Shown: piece by piece, positions 1 through 8,422 of the stretch
Position numbering within the stretch: position 1 is the first letter of the stretch
Layout of the letters: every line of letters begins with the position of its first letter
Source: Bacteroides mediterraneensis
Lineage (GTDB): Bacteria > Bacteroidota > Bacteroidia > Bacteroidales > Bacteroidaceae
Reading direction: 5' to 3'
Assembly (NCBI RefSeq): GCF_025993685.1
Contig: NZ_DAJPEN010000001.1
Location: 3,658,001-3,722,000, forward strand
DNA length: 64,000 nt
The notes under the pieces: generated by a model
Told to the model about the DNA's origin: nothing
Databases searched by the model: none
The model's input: the letters and a program-made list of their open reading frames with translations, nothing else
Program-made: the position numbers and the translations under genes

Positions 1-1
1 T

Positions 2-1072
2 CCGGAATGTTTCATCCTGAATCAAGACAAATGCATGATGCCGCTTTTCGGATGGCTCGTCCGCGAAGCCCGTTCGTTCCGGAAAGCCAAGGAGCTGCAC
101 CAGCGTCTGCTGATTCTGGATACCCATTGCGACACACCGATGTTTTTCGACCAGCACATCCGCTTTAATACACGCGACCCCAAAATCAAGGTCGACCTGC
201 ACAAGATGACGGAAGGACGGCAGGATGCCACCATCATGGTAGCTTATCTGGAACAAAAGGAACGGACGGACGAAGCCTTGCTGGCAGCTACCGCCAAAGC
301 CGACCGTCTGCTGAATGAAATTGAGGAAATGGTGGCCAGGAACTGTACCGCAGTAGACATCGCGTATACGCCCGATGACTTATACCGTCTGAAACGGGAA
401 GGAAAGAAGGCCATCATGCTGGGGATTGAAAACGGATATGCCATCGGGAAAGACCTCAGCCGGGTAGAACATTTCCGCAAACGGGGAGTGGTATACATGA
501 CGCTCTGCCACAACGGGAACAACGATATCTGTGGTTCAGCCCGCCGCAACGAAGAAAACTTGGGAGTCACTCCTTTCGGCGAACAGGTGATTCGAGAGAT
601 GAACCGCCTGGGCATGATGGTGGACTTGTCGCACAGTGGCGAACGAACCTTCTATGACACACTTGACATCAGCAGCCAGCCGGTAGTCTGCTCACATTCT
701 TCCAGCCGTGCGCTCTGCGACCATCCGCGCAACCTGACCGATGACCAGCTCCGTGCCATTGCCCGGAAGGGGGGTGTGGTACAAGTCTGTCTGTACAGCG
801 GATTCCTCCGCACTGACCGCCCGGCACATATCCTGGATGCCGTTGAGCACCTGAACCACATGGTGAACGTAATGGGCATCGAGCATGTGGGCATCGGCAG
901 TGACTTCGACGGCGACGGGGGCATCATCGGGTGCAACGACTCTTCAGAGATGATCAACTTCACCCGCCAGCTGCTGCACGAACGTTATAGTGAAGAAGAC
1001 ATCTGCCGCATCTGGGGCGGCAACTTTCTGCGGGTCATGCAGCAAGTACAGGAGAACGGCTCCTACAAATAA
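2..1072 (+). CDS. Membrane dipeptidase, peptidase M19 family (5' partial)
   Basis: A zinc-dependent dipeptidase of the renal dipeptidase family, which cleaves dipeptides. The frame is open from base 2 to the stop at 1072, so the gene probably begins before the window; the first in-window ATG is at 35. The family zinc signature DTHCDT lies about 45 residues after that ATG. A glutamate in GIENGY, histidines in VDLSHSG and VCSHSSS, and GIGSDFDG near the end fit the remaining metal and substrate ligands. Family assignment is secure. The N-terminus, any signal peptide and the true start cannot be seen. The downstream lipoprotein peptidase appears to have its own promoter. Confidence 0.88.
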   Translation, partial: PECFILNQDKCMMPLFGWLVREARSFRKAKELHQRLLILDTHCDTPMFFDQHIRFNTRDPKIKVDLHKMTEGRQDATIMVAYLEQKERTDEALLAATAKADRLLNEIEEMVARNCTAVDIAYTPDDLYRLKREGKKAIMLGIENGYAIGKDLSRVEHFRKRGVVYMTLCHNGNNDICGSARRNEENLGVTPFGEQVIREMNRLGMMVDLSHSGERTFYDTLDISSQPVVCSHSSSRALCDHPRNLTDDQLRAIARKGGVVQVCLYSGFLRTDRPAHILDAVEHLNHMVNVMGIEHVGIGSDFDGDGGIIGCNDSSEMINFTRQLLHERYSEEDICRIWGGNFLRVMQQVQENGSYK

Positions 1073-1118
1073 AGTTTAAAACGTATTTACGGCTGCAAGG
1101 GGTCTGCGAAAATAAGTT

Positions 1119-1126
1119 TACCTTTG
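1119..1126 (+). promoter_or_regulatory. Bacteroides-type -7 box for the M28 gene
   Basis: TACCTTTG matches the Bacteroides -7 consensus TAnnTTTG. It lies 24 bases before the ATG at 1151, which supports 1151 as the start rather than the in-frame ATG at 1124. I see no convincing -33 TTTG at the right distance. Confidence 0.5.
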
Positions 1127-1150
1127 CAGCGCAAACTAAATGAAAGGATT

Positions 1151-2152
1151 ATGATTTCAATAAAAAATCTGCTGATTGTAAGTGCTTTGATAACAGGAGG
1201 AACTTTCATTTCCTGTGGAAGCAGTTCGAAAAACAGTCAGCAAACTGAAGAAACGGAAGCCACAATTGTGCAGGCCCCGGCTTTCAATGCCGACAGTGCA
1301 TACGCGTATGTAGCCGCACAGGTAGCCTTCGGACCTCGCGTACCCAATACGGAGGCGCATCGTAAATGCGGAGATTACCTGGCCGCCCAATTGAAGAAAT
1401 TCGGGGCCACCGTTTATAATCAGCAAGCAGACCTGATTGCTTACGATGGCACAATCCTGAAATCACGCAATATCATCGGAGCCTATCAGCCGGAAAACAA
1501 GAAACGGGTGATGCTCTGTGCGCACTGGGACTGCCGTCCGTACGCCGACCAGGATGAAGAAGCCAACCACCGGAAGGCAATTGACGGAGCAAACGACGGT
1601 GCCAGCGGAGTGGGCGTCTTGCTTGAAATTGCTCGACAGATTCAACAGCAGGCTCCGCAAGTAGGCATCGACCTCGTATTCTTCGATGCGGAAGATTACG
1701 GCACGCCAGAATTCTACAAAGAAACATACAAACCGGACACTTGGTGTCTGGGCTCCCAATACTGGGGACGTATCCCTCACGTGCCTGATTACAAGGCGCG
1801 CTTCGGCATCCTGTTGGACATGGTAGGCGGAAAGAATGCCACATTCTACTATGAAGACTATTCCAAGCGGACGGCCAATAATGCCATGAAGAAAATCTGG
1901 AAGATGGCCGATCATTTAGGCTATGGCAACTACTTCATCAAGGAAGAGGGAGGCCAAATCACCGACGACCATCTCTATGTGCACCAGTACCGCCAGATTC
2001 CCTGTGTAGACATCATCCACTATGACACACAAAGTAACACAGGCTTCAACCCTACCTGGCACACACTGGATGATACAATTGAAAATATTGACAAAGCCAC
2101 GCTTCAGGCCGTAGGACAAACGGTGATGGGCGTGATTTATAATGAAAAATAA
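1151..2152 (+). CDS. M28 family lipoprotein, glutaminyl-peptide cyclotransferase type
   Basis: A predicted surface or periplasmic lipoprotein of 333 residues. The N-terminus is hydrophobic and ends in FISC, with Cys22 as the lipid-modified residue. The body has the M28 zinc-site motifs DGANDGASG and FFDAEDYG, followed by TDDHLYVH and a late TWHTLDD, the arrangement found in glutaminyl cyclases. These convert N-terminal glutamine to pyroglutamate on exported proteins; that activity is inferred from family resemblance, and an aminopeptidase is the alternative. The start at 1151 is chosen because it begins directly at the signal peptide, follows AAAGGA, and lies just below a good -7 box. SufE follows 15 bases downstream. 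Confidence 0.85.
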   Translation: MISIKNLLIVSALITGGTFISCGSSSKNSQQTEETEATIVQAPAFNADSAYAYVAAQVAFGPRVPNTEAHRKCGDYLAAQLKKFGATVYNQQADLIAYDGTILKSRNIIGAYQPENKKRVMLCAHWDCRPYADQDEEANHRKAIDGANDGASGVGVLLEIARQIQQQAPQVGIDLVFFDAEDYGTPEFYKETYKPDTWCLGSQYWGRIPHVPDYKARFGILLDMVGGKNATFYYEDYSKRTANNAMKKIWKMADHLGYGNYFIKEEGGQITDDHLYVHQYRQIPCVDIIHYDTQSNTGFNPTWHTLDDTIENIDKATLQAVGQTVMGVIYNEK

Positions 2153-2167
2153 TTAAACAATATCACA

Positions 2168-2602
2168 ATGAAAACAATAAATGAACTCCAAGACGAAGTA
2201 ATCGAAGAATTCAGCGACTTTGAGGATTGGATGGACAAATACCAGCTGCTTATTGACTTGGGCAACGACCAGCAGCCGCTCGACCCCAAATACAAATCAG
2301 AACAGAACCTGATTGACGGTTGCCAGAGCCGAGTATGGTTGCAGGCCGACCTGGTGGACGGAAAGGTAATATTCCAGGCAGAAAGTGATGCCCTGATAGT
2401 AAAAGGTATCATCTCCCTGCTGATTCAAGTCGTATCAGGTCATACTCCAGATGAAATCCTGAATGCCGACCTCTATTTCATCGACAAAATAGGTCTGAAA
2501 GAGCATCTGTCTCCGACCCGTAGCAACGGTCTGCTGGCCATGGTGAAACAGATGCGTATGTATGCCTTGGCATTTAAAGCCAAAATGGAGGAAAAAGCAT
2601 AA
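2168..2602 (+). CDS. sufE: SufE family cysteine desulfuration protein
   Basis: A 144-residue cytoplasmic SufE-fold protein. SufE accepts persulfide sulfur from the cysteine desulfurase SufS and passes it to the SufBCD scaffold for iron-sulfur cluster assembly. The family sulfur-accepting cysteine is visible as Cys52 in DGCQSRVW, close to the position in the E. coli protein, and length is normal for the family. It follows the M28 lipoprotein gene by 15 bases and is probably cotranscribed with it, although no functional link is evident. A strong hairpin lies directly after the stop. Other suf genes are not in the window. Confidence 0.93.
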   Translation: MKTINELQDEVIEEFSDFEDWMDKYQLLIDLGNDQQPLDPKYKSEQNLIDGCQSRVWLQADLVDGKVIFQAESDALIVKGIISLLIQVVSGHTPDEILNADLYFIDKIGLKEHLSPTRSNGLLAMVKQMRMYALAFKAKMEEKA

Positions 2603-2625
2603 GAAAAACTTCACGCTTAAAACGT

Positions 2626-2670
2626 ACAAAGGCTTGTGAGAACGAATTACTGTATCTCACAAGCCTTTGT
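2626..2670 (+). terminator. Hairpin after sufE
   Basis: A perfect 15-bp stem, with arms at 2626-2640 and 2656-2670 around a 15-base loop, starts 24 bases after the sufE stop. The tail is not U-rich, so it could also act as an mRNA 3' stabiliser. Confidence 0.7.
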
Positions 2671-2743
2671 CGTACTCCACCAATTATATCCTTAAAGAGT
2701 CTGAAAACGATAGAATTCTCCAATAAGACCTATCGTAACCTAA

Positions 2744-2986
2744 AATGAATTATTCTCTCATACAACCAACAGTATTCGTGAGAATCACAATCACGGTATA
2801 GATGCGGATAATCTGATATATGAAGAGGACTTTGACAGAGAGAAATCCGAAACACTTACCCCTCTGACAAAAGCACATTTTGACCTTATAGTTAAAAGAA
2901 TCAAGAAACGTGACGAATACGCAACAATTGGGTCAACTAAAGCTGTATTGAATTTTTTATGGGATGCTGAGTTAAAATACTGTTAA
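2744..2986 (+). pseudogene. C-terminal remnant of an unidentified gene
   Basis: An open frame of about 80 codons with no start codon, running from just after an in-frame stop at 2741 to TAA at 2984-2986. Its product (for example LTPLTKAHFDLIV then WDAELKYC) has the composition of a real globular protein. A second short coherent stretch in another frame precedes it, which suggests a frameshifted and truncated gene. I do not recognise the family. The region between sufE and the IS66 element appears to be decaying. Confidence 0.4.
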
Positions 2987-3047
2987 ATAGAAAAACATAA
3001 CAAATTCGTTGATATATTTAGGTCGTTAACATTTAAAATAAGAACTT

Positions 3048-3480
3048 ATGAGAAAAATCTTTTTACCACTTGTGATTGTCTTTTCTTTTACATCATTTAC
3101 TTCGTGCAATAACGATGACGGATCTATTGTTAATAACGAGTAGTGCAAAAAGATTCAGAAATCATTATCTACAAAAAAATCTTTAATAAACTGATGGCAC
3201 AAATTGGTTCTACAAAAACACGTAGAGAAATTTCAGATAATGACGTTTGGAATATTATATCCGCCTCATTCTAGATTTTAAAAAATGGAAAAGAAGTAAA
3301 CATTCAGGATTACTTTGAAATACTGAATATGGGTGAGGGGGAAGCTAAGGAGCTGATATTAGAAAAATCTTTTTGTTTGAAAACCCATATATACCTCAAA
3401 CAAAAACCAACCAACGTAAGAAGATATTCGCAATGTCATGTTGGATGAATGTGAAAATGGCTATGTAGAACCCATTACAA
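3048..3480 (+). pseudogene. Decayed lipoprotein gene
   Basis: An ATG at 3048 opens a convincing lipoprotein signal: basic start, hydrophobic core, then FTSFTSC followed by NNDDG. The frame stops at 3132-3134 after 28 codons. Downstream to about 3480 are further protein-like stretches in shifted frames, including NGKEVNIQDYFEIL, broken by stops. I read this as one Bacteroides-type lipoprotein gene damaged by frameshifts and point mutations. The function of the parent is unknown and the right-hand boundary is approximate. A functional 28-residue lipopeptide is possible but less likely. Confidence 0.45.
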
Positions 3481-3540
3481 CAGCCTGCGAATGGGCCGTC
3501 AAGTTAGCATATTAGTACAAAAAAAAATAACATTATAATC

Positions 3541-3741
3541 ATGGACTCTTTTAAAACAGAAATTATAAGAATCCTCGTATTCTTAGCAATCATATCTTTA
3601 GTAGTATTTCTAAAATGGTGGGCAATACTTATTGTGTTTATTGTTTTCCCTAACATTTTAAGACAAATGAAAAATAAAAGAAATGGGAAAATAAACATTG
3701 GAAACTTAATCAATTACATAACAAATCACATTGTAAGATAA
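3541..3741 (+). CDS. Small membrane protein of unknown function
   Basis: A 66-residue frame with two closely spaced hydrophobic stretches, roughly residues 9-24 and 26-38, followed by a basic segment (RQMKNKRNGK). It would be a small inner-membrane protein. A compact hairpin sits 10 bases after the stop, which favours a real transcript end. I know of no family match, and there is no clear ribosome binding site or promoter. It lies among gene remnants, so it may itself be part of decayed mobile DNA. Confidence 0.4.
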   Translation: MDSFKTEIIRILVFLAIISLVVFLKWWAILIVFIVFPNILRQMKNKRNGKINIGNLINYITNHIVR

Positions 3742-3750
3742 TTGATAAGC

Positions 3751-3782
3751 ATAAAGGCAGATATTTTACTCTCTGCCTTTAT
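3751..3782 (+). terminator. Hairpin after the 66-residue membrane protein
   Basis: An 11-bp perfect stem (ATAAAGGCAGA with its complement) around a 10-base loop, starting 10 bases after the stop. No strong U run follows. Confidence 0.5.
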
Positions 3783-4016
3783 CTTAGGCACTACTTGATA
3801 GTATTCATAAAACGACTTGTTCATATCCTTTCCTGTTCCAACTGGCTACACCAGTAGCCAAGACCACAGGCTAAAACGACACACAAGCCGGTGGCACGCC
3901 CTTATTCACATAACCGCCCCTTCTCATGCCGTTGGCCTGTCGTCTGCAATCGGACAGGACTTTATTATAGTGCGACAACAGGCTTTTCAGGCAACTTCCT
4001 GAAACACCAGTTCGAC
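3783..4016. other. Intergenic stretch, no gene recognised
   Basis: No convincing coding frame on either strand. The only longer frame (3817-4002) has no family resemblance and no start signal. The stretch lies just outside the outer end of the IS66 remnant. Confidence 0.4.
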
Positions 4017-4146
4017 ACAAGTATTCGGCAAACTATAGATATCAAACCTTGATATGCAACAATAGCGACTGCCACTATGAACCTAATAATTGCAGGCGGT
4101 ATTATTTTTTGAACCTATAAGTTACCGGCTTCCTCCTCTTGTTTTA

Positions 4147-4361
4147 TCAATACACTTCCGGATGTTGCAGCTTCCATTTATGGGGAAGCAGATTCAATAA
4201 CTGCTCATGGGTTGCCTTTTTATAATTAAGGCGGGCGATGACATCATTCAGATACTCCTTTAGGACTACATCATGTACCTTACAGATAGCCTGCAGGGAA
4301 TAGACCGCCACCTCATGATTGCCGCAGAAGAGATAAATTTTCCGTCCAATAGTGATAGGTC
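4147..4361 (-). pseudogene. Inverted fragment of an IS66 tnpC 3' end
   Basis: Reverse-complement reading gives a degraded copy of the TnpC C-terminus: a GRKIYLFCGNHE-like segment, then LNDVIARLNYKKATHEQLL and LPHKWKLQHPE, then a stop at 4147. It is clearly homologous but not identical to the intact tnpC at 5094-6734. The small deletions and substitutions mean it comes from a different, older copy and is not a recent duplication. No intact transposase can be made from it. Confidence 0.75.
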
Positions 4362-4430
4362 AATAACTTACACCTATCTGTTGAAGATACAACTTCAACG
4401 GCAGCAAATAGGTGTAAGTTATTCAACCTA
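4355..4430. repeat. Inverted repeat at the fold-back junction
   Basis: AATAACTTACACCTAT at 4362-4377 is exactly complementary to 4408-4423, and the pairing continues imperfectly outward (GATAGGT at 4355 with AACCTATC at 4424). A shorter TTGAA/TTCAA pair sits inside. The palindrome marks the join between the inverted tnpC fragment and the truncated tnpA. Confidence 0.75.
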
Positions 4431-4653
4431 TCATTACTGGCGTAGAAAATGTTCAGTTGACAGGAACAGTATCAAACAGGAGCTGGCTCCCATCAGTTTT
4501 AAACAGTCAGTCACGGAATCTACCCCTGAAGGACAAGTGCCGCATGGCGTGGCCGTTCTGTTTCCCAACGGTCTTCGTGCCCACTTCGGAAACGGTTCAG
4601 AAGAGATACTGATGGAGTTGTTCACCCAAAGTCTTCGAGGCGGCCATGTTTAA
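4384..4653 (+). pseudogene. tnpA: IS66 TnpA (OrfA), 5' truncated
   Basis: The C-terminal part of the IS66 accessory protein TnpA, recognised by YSTYHYWRRK near the start and by GVAVLFPNGLRAHFGNGSEE near the end. The frame continues upstream to 4273, but that DNA is the inverted tnpC fragment, so the native N-terminus (some 15-20 residues) is lost. Its 3' end overlaps the tnpB start by 8 bases, the usual IS66 arrangement. Whether the hybrid frame is expressed is unknown. Confidence 0.7.
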
Positions 4654-5014
4654 CCTGAACGACACGATGCGCTACTTCCTGTGTCCTGGCAGGACAGATA
4701 TGCGCAAGGGTATCAGTTCGCTGTGCGAAGTGGTGCATGAGAAGATGAACAGCGAAGTGAAGAACGGTGATGTCTTCATCTTCATCGGTTCCAGCCGCAG
4801 GCTCATGAAGTTGCTTCATGCGGAAGACGGAGGTATGGTGATGTATGTAAAACGCCTGGAGGCGGGCCGCTTCAAACTGCCGGAGTACGATCCCCAATCA
4901 AACAGCTATCCCATGGAATGGCGCGACCTGGTGATGATGGTTGAGGGCATTCAGGAAAATCCCGGGCAGAGGCTCCGGCGCCTGAGGGCAGAGCGTAAGG
5001 AATATCATGTATAA
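4646..5014 (+). CDS. tnpB: IS66 family accessory protein TnpB
   Basis: A 122-residue IS66 Orf2-like protein. The N-terminus MFNLNDTMRYFLCPGRTDMR and the central GDVFIFIGSSRRLMKLLH, MVMYVKRLEAGRF and WRDLVMMVEGI are standard for the family. TnpB is required for transposition of IS66 elements, although its biochemical role is poorly defined. It overlaps truncated tnpA and precedes tnpC by 79 bases. The frame is intact and length is normal. Confidence 0.92.
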   Translation: MFNLNDTMRYFLCPGRTDMRKGISSLCEVVHEKMNSEVKNGDVFIFIGSSRRLMKLLHAEDGGMVMYVKRLEAGRFKLPEYDPQSNSYPMEWRDLVMMVEGIQENPGQRLRRLRAERKEYHV

Positions 5015-5093
5015 TATGCTTCCGGAGTGAACAAAAGTGTGGATATTGTTGTGTAATCCGCTTATATTTAGTATATTTACATAAATAAAACAG

Positions 5094-6734
5094 ATGCGGA
5101 CAATGGATGAAAAGGATATACTGCTCAAGACGATAGAAGGGCTGAATGCCTCCATTGCTTCGTTGTCTGCCACTAATAAGGACCAGGCGGAACAGATTAA
5201 GAATCTGCAGGAACGAATCAAAGAACTGACGGCTCAGATTGCATGGCTGAACCGTCAGCTCTTTGGGCGTAAGACAGAAAAGCTTCCCGTATATAATCCC
5301 GATATGCCCGACCTTTTTACCGAAGAGTTTGCCGGGCTCCGGCATCAGGCGGAAGAAAAGCGTGACGAGGCCGTGGAGCAGATAGAAAAGGAACCGGTGG
5401 AAGTCCGGAAGCAGAAGCGTCAGAACCGCAAAATGACAGAGGATCTGCCCGTACTCGAAACCGAGGTTATAGAGCCGGCCGGTGTGGACCTGTCCTTATA
5501 TCGTAGGATTGGTGAAGAGGTAACCAAAGTGGTCAAGCACAAACCGGGGATGCTCTATGTCAAGGAAATCATCCGTCCCAAATATGCGCTCAAGGACAGC
5601 ACCCGGCTTCCTCCCGCAGGGCAGACAGGCGTGGAGATTGCCCCCATGCCGCTGATGCCCGTCGACAAGTGCATCGCCGACACCAGCCTGCTTGCCGAGA
5701 TACTGCTTCAGAAGTATGAATATCACGTCCCGTTCTACCGGCAGATACAGCAGTACCGGCATCTTGGAATGAAAGGCCTTACGGAAAGTACGCTGGACGG
5801 ATGGTTCAAAAAAACGGTGGAGCTGCTCAGGCCTCTGTATGAGGAGCTCAAGAAGGAAGTCTTTTCCTGCGACTATGTACAGGCGGACGAAACCACTGTT
5901 CCGGTCATCAACAAGGAAAAGCACAGGGCCGACAAGGAATACCTGTGGATGGTAAGGTCGGTCATGAAGAAACTGGTCATCTTCCATTACGACGAGGGAT
6001 CGCGTGCCGGAGCGGTCATCGAATCCCTGGCAAATCAATATCACTTCAAGGGTTATCTTCAATGCGACGGTTTTGTAGGCTATGAGACAGCCTTCAGGAC
6101 CAACCCCGACGTGCGTCTGCTCAACTGCCTGGTGCATATCCGCCGTCATTTTGAACAGGCTCTGGATGAAAACCGGGAGATGGCCGAACATGGCCTGACC
6201 CAGATACAGCATATTTACCGGATTGAACACTGCTGCGATAAGGCGGGCCTGTCGTACGACGAGCGGAAGACGAAGCGCCGGGAACTGGCCGGACCTGTCA
6301 TGGATGCCATGAGAGTGTGGATGGAAACGGAAGGAATCAAGTACAGCCCCAATTCCCAGATCGGGAAAGCCATCACGTATGCCTATACCCGATGGGACCA
6401 CATGATGGGATGTCTGGAGGACGGACGCCTGCTCTGGGATAACAATCTGGCTGAAAATGGCATCCGGCCGATTACTCTGGGACGGAAAAATTACCTCTTC
6501 TGCGGCAACCATGAGGCAGCGGCTAATATGTCGGTCATCTGTTCCCTGCTGGCCACCTGTAAGGCACATAATGTAAACCCAAGGGATTATCTGAATGATG
6601 TCATCGCCCGAATGCCCTATCACAAAAAGGCTACTCATGAGGAACTGCTGGAACTGCTTCCACATAAATGGAAGCTGCAACATCCGGAAAGTGTACTGAC
6701 AAAACAAGGGGAGGAATCCGGAAACCACTGCTGA
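5094..6734 (+). CDS. tnpC: IS66 family transposase TnpC
   Basis: A 546-residue DDE transposase of the IS66 type. It has an N-terminal coiled coil with the motif AWLNRQLFGRKTEK, the central transposase domain (FYRQIQQYR, CDYVQADETTVPV, YLQCDGFVGYE) and a C-terminal segment DNNLAENGIRPITLGRKNYLF followed by SLLATCKAHNVNP. The frame is intact. The stop is followed by about 110 bases to the right terminus at 6845. With tnpA truncated and the left end replaced, autonomous transposition is doubtful. Confidence 0.95.
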   Translation: MRTMDEKDILLKTIEGLNASIASLSATNKDQAEQIKNLQERIKELTAQIAWLNRQLFGRKTEKLPVYNPDMPDLFTEEFAGLRHQAEEKRDEAVEQIEKEPVEVRKQKRQNRKMTEDLPVLETEVIEPAGVDLSLYRRIGEEVTKVVKHKPGMLYVKEIIRPKYALKDSTRLPPAGQTGVEIAPMPLMPVDKCIADTSLLAEILLQKYEYHVPFYRQIQQYRHLGMKGLTESTLDGWFKKTVELLRPLYEELKKEVFSCDYVQADETTVPVINKEKHRADKEYLWMVRSVMKKLVIFHYDEGSRAGAVIESLANQYHFKGYLQCDGFVGYETAFRTNPDVRLLNCLVHIRRHFEQALDENREMAEHGLTQIQHIYRIEHCCDKAGLSYDERKTKRRELAGPVMDAMRVWMETEGIKYSPNSQIGKAITYAYTRWDHMMGCLEDGRLLWDNNLAENGIRPITLGRKNYLFCGNHEAAANMSVICSLLATCKAHNVNPRDYLNDVIARMPYHKKATHEELLELLPHKWKLQHPESVLTKQGEESGNHC

Positions 6735-6835
6735 CTGCAACATATAGGTTCAACAAAATAATAGCGACTGCAACTATTAGGTTTATAGTGACAGTCGCTA
6801 TTGTTGTATATAAAGTTCAATACCTGTAGTTTAAC

Positions 6836-6845
6836 GAATGCTTAC
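6836..6845 (+). repeat. IS66 right terminus
   Basis: GAATGCTTAC is the outer end of the element. It equals the ends of the complete IS66 at 45793-48325 (GTAAGCATTC when reversed) and closely matches 49722-49731. Confidence 0.8.
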
Positions 6846-6863
6846 GATATTACCACATATTGG

Positions 6864-6897
6864 CACAAAAAAAGGCTATGCACAATGCATAGCCTTC
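6864..6897 (-). terminator. Terminator of the ribosomal protein cluster
   Basis: On the minus strand, a stem of at least 9 bp (GGCTATGCA with TGCATAGCC, loop of three bases) is followed by a run of seven T residues. It begins about 20 bases after the rplQ stop. The IS66 end lies just outside it, so the insertion left the operon end intact. Confidence 0.92.
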
Positions 6898-6917
6898 AAT
6901 ATATAGCATATACAGAA

Positions 6918-7415
6918 TTATTCAGCTTTAGGGGCTTCCTCTGTAGTAGCAGGAGCTTCAGTTGCAGCTTCAGCAACCGGTGCTTCAGCTGTTGCAGCTG
7001 ATTTCTTAGAACGACGAGTACGAGTTGCTTTCTTGGCAGCTGTCTTAGCCATGTTCTCGTTGTAATCTACCAATTCGATGAAACACATTTCTGCGTTATC
7101 ACCCAAACGGTGACCAGTCTTGATAATACGAGTGTAACCACCCGGACGATCAGCAACCTTTACAGAGATTTCTTTGAACAGTTCAGTTACAGCATACTTA
7201 TCTTGCAGGTTGCTAAATACAACACGACGAGAGTTAGTAGTGTCTTCTTTAGATCTCGTAATCAGCGGCTCAACGAACTTCTTCAAAGCTTTAGCCTTCG
7301 CAACAGTCGTAGTGATTCTTTTGTGCTTGATCAAAGAACATGCCATGTTTGACAGCATTGCATTTCTGTGAGAAGCAGTACGACCTAAATGGTTGAATTT
7401 TTTATTATGTCTCAT
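6918..7415 (-). CDS. rplQ: 50S ribosomal protein L17
   Basis: Last gene of the ribosomal cluster. L17 binds 23S rRNA near the peptide exit tunnel region. The first 115 residues or so match the family (MRHNKKFNHLGRTASHRNAML, then GGYTRIIKTGHRLGDNAEMC). A basic stretch and an Ala/Glu/Pro-rich tail of about 40 residues bring it to 165 residues, longer than the E. coli protein; such tails are common in Bacteroidota. It follows rpoA by 3 bases and is followed by the operon terminator. Confidence 0.97.
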   Translation of the reverse strand: MRHNKKFNHLGRTASHRNAMLSNMACSLIKHKRITTTVAKAKALKKFVEPLITRSKEDTTNSRRVVFSNLQDKYAVTELFKEISVKVADRPGGYTRIIKTGHRLGDNAEMCFIELVDYNENMAKTAAKKATRTRRSKKSAATAEAPVAEAATEAPATTEEAPKAE

Positions 7416-7418
7416 TGT

Positions 7419-8411
7419 TTATTCTTTGTCTAATTTATACTTAGAAATATCTGTTCCAAACGAAAGATTCAGACTCTCGAGCAAATCATCAAGCTCAGTG
7501 AGCGATTTCTTACCGAAGTTACGGAACTTCAGCAGGTCGGTCTTATTAAACTGTACCAAGTCGCCCAATGTTTCTACATCGGCAGCCTTCAAACAGTTCA
7601 AAGCACGAACTGACAAGTCCATATCTACCAGCTTGGTCTTCAGCAATTGACGCATATGCAGAACTTCTTCATCAAACTCTTCATTTCCTTCTGTATCTGA
7701 TGTTTCAAGCGTAATCTTTTCATCAGAGAACAACATAAAGTGGTGAATCAAAATTTTTGCAGCTTCCTTCAATGCTTCCTTCGGGTGAATGGAACCATCC
7801 GTCGTAATTTCCAATACCAACTTTTCATAGTCAGTTTTCTGCTCTACACGATAATTCTCTACCGCATATTTCACATTACGAATCGGAGTGTAAATAGAAT
7901 CGATAGGAATTACATTCACATCGGTGCAGAATTCGCGATTTTCATCAGCCGGAACATATCCACGACCTTTATTGATTGTAATGTCTATCTGCATAGTTGC
8001 TTTTGAATCTAAATGGCAAATAACCAATTCAGGATTTAACACTTCAAATCCGGTCAAATACTTACCAATATCACCTGCCTTAAATTCAGTAGAATTCTCA
8101 ACGGTAATGCTTACCTTCTCATTTTCGAATTCCTCAACTACTCGCTTGAATCGAACTTGCTTCAGATTCAAGATAATGTTAGTGACATCTTCTTTGACAC
8201 CCGGAATGGTCGCAAATTCATGTTCCACACCCTCAATACGGATAGTGTTGATTGCATAACCTTCCAATGAAGAAAGAAGAATACGGCGTAAAGCATTACC
8301 TACGGTAATACCGAAACCGGGTTCAAGCGGACGGAATTCGAATTTCCCGAATTTGGAATCCGCTTCCAACATTAATACTTTATCAGGTTTTTGAAATGCT
8401 AATATCGCCAT
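7419..8411 (-). CDS. rpoA: DNA-directed RNA polymerase subunit alpha
   Basis: The 330-residue alpha subunit, whose N-terminal domain dimerises to nucleate core enzyme and whose C-terminal domain contacts DNA and regulators. Visible family features are FEFRPLEPGFGITVGNALRR near residue 25 and the C-terminal helix-hairpin-helix region around DMDLSVRALNCLKAADVETLGDL and FGKKSLTELDDLL. Length is normal. It lies between rpsD and rplQ as in the classical alpha operon, 11 bases after the rpsD stop. Confidence 0.98.
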   Translation of the reverse strand: MAILAFQKPDKVLMLEADSKFGKFEFRPLEPGFGITVGNALRRILLSSLEGYAINTIRIEGVEHEFATIPGVKEDVTNIILNLKQVRFKRVVEEFENEKVSITVENSTEFKAGDIGKYLTGFEVLNPELVICHLDSKATMQIDITINKGRGYVPADENREFCTDVNVIPIDSIYTPIRNVKYAVENYRVEQKTDYEKLVLEITTDGSIHPKEALKEAAKILIHHFMLFSDEKITLETSDTEGNEEFDEEVLHMRQLLKTKLVDMDLSVRALNCLKAADVETLGDLVQFNKTDLLKFRNFGKKSLTELDDLLESLNLSFGTDISKYKLDKE

Positions 8412-8422
8412 GAAATTAATTA

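Larger units (their letters stand above)
4017..6845 (+). mobile_element. Rearranged IS66 family element with an inverted left end
   Basis: An IS66 element with tnpA, tnpB and tnpC reading rightward and an IS66 terminus GAATGCTTAC ending at 6845. The normal left end and the start of tnpA are missing. In their place, 4017-4361 is an inverted, diverged copy of an IS66 right end: read on the minus strand it matches the last part of tnpC at about 6480-6845, including LPHKWKLQHPE, the post-stop sequence and the terminus. The unit is therefore bounded by two right-type termini facing outward. The 8 bases outside each end (AGTTCGAC and GATATTAC) do not match, so no target duplication remains. It sits just beyond the terminator of the ribosomal cluster. 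Confidence 0.85.

Noticed and set aside
3817..4002. A 61-codon open frame on the plus strand
   Set aside because: No family resemblance, no start signal and odd composition; it lies in the intergenic stretch next to the IS66 terminus.
5496..6743. A 415-codon open frame on the minus strand
   Set aside because: It is antisense to an intact IS66 tnpC and has no recognisable domain.
4017..6845. A target-site duplication flanking the IS66 unit
   Set aside because: The 8 bases outside the two ends (AGTTCGAC and GATATTAC) are unrelated, consistent with rearrangement rather than a simple insertion.
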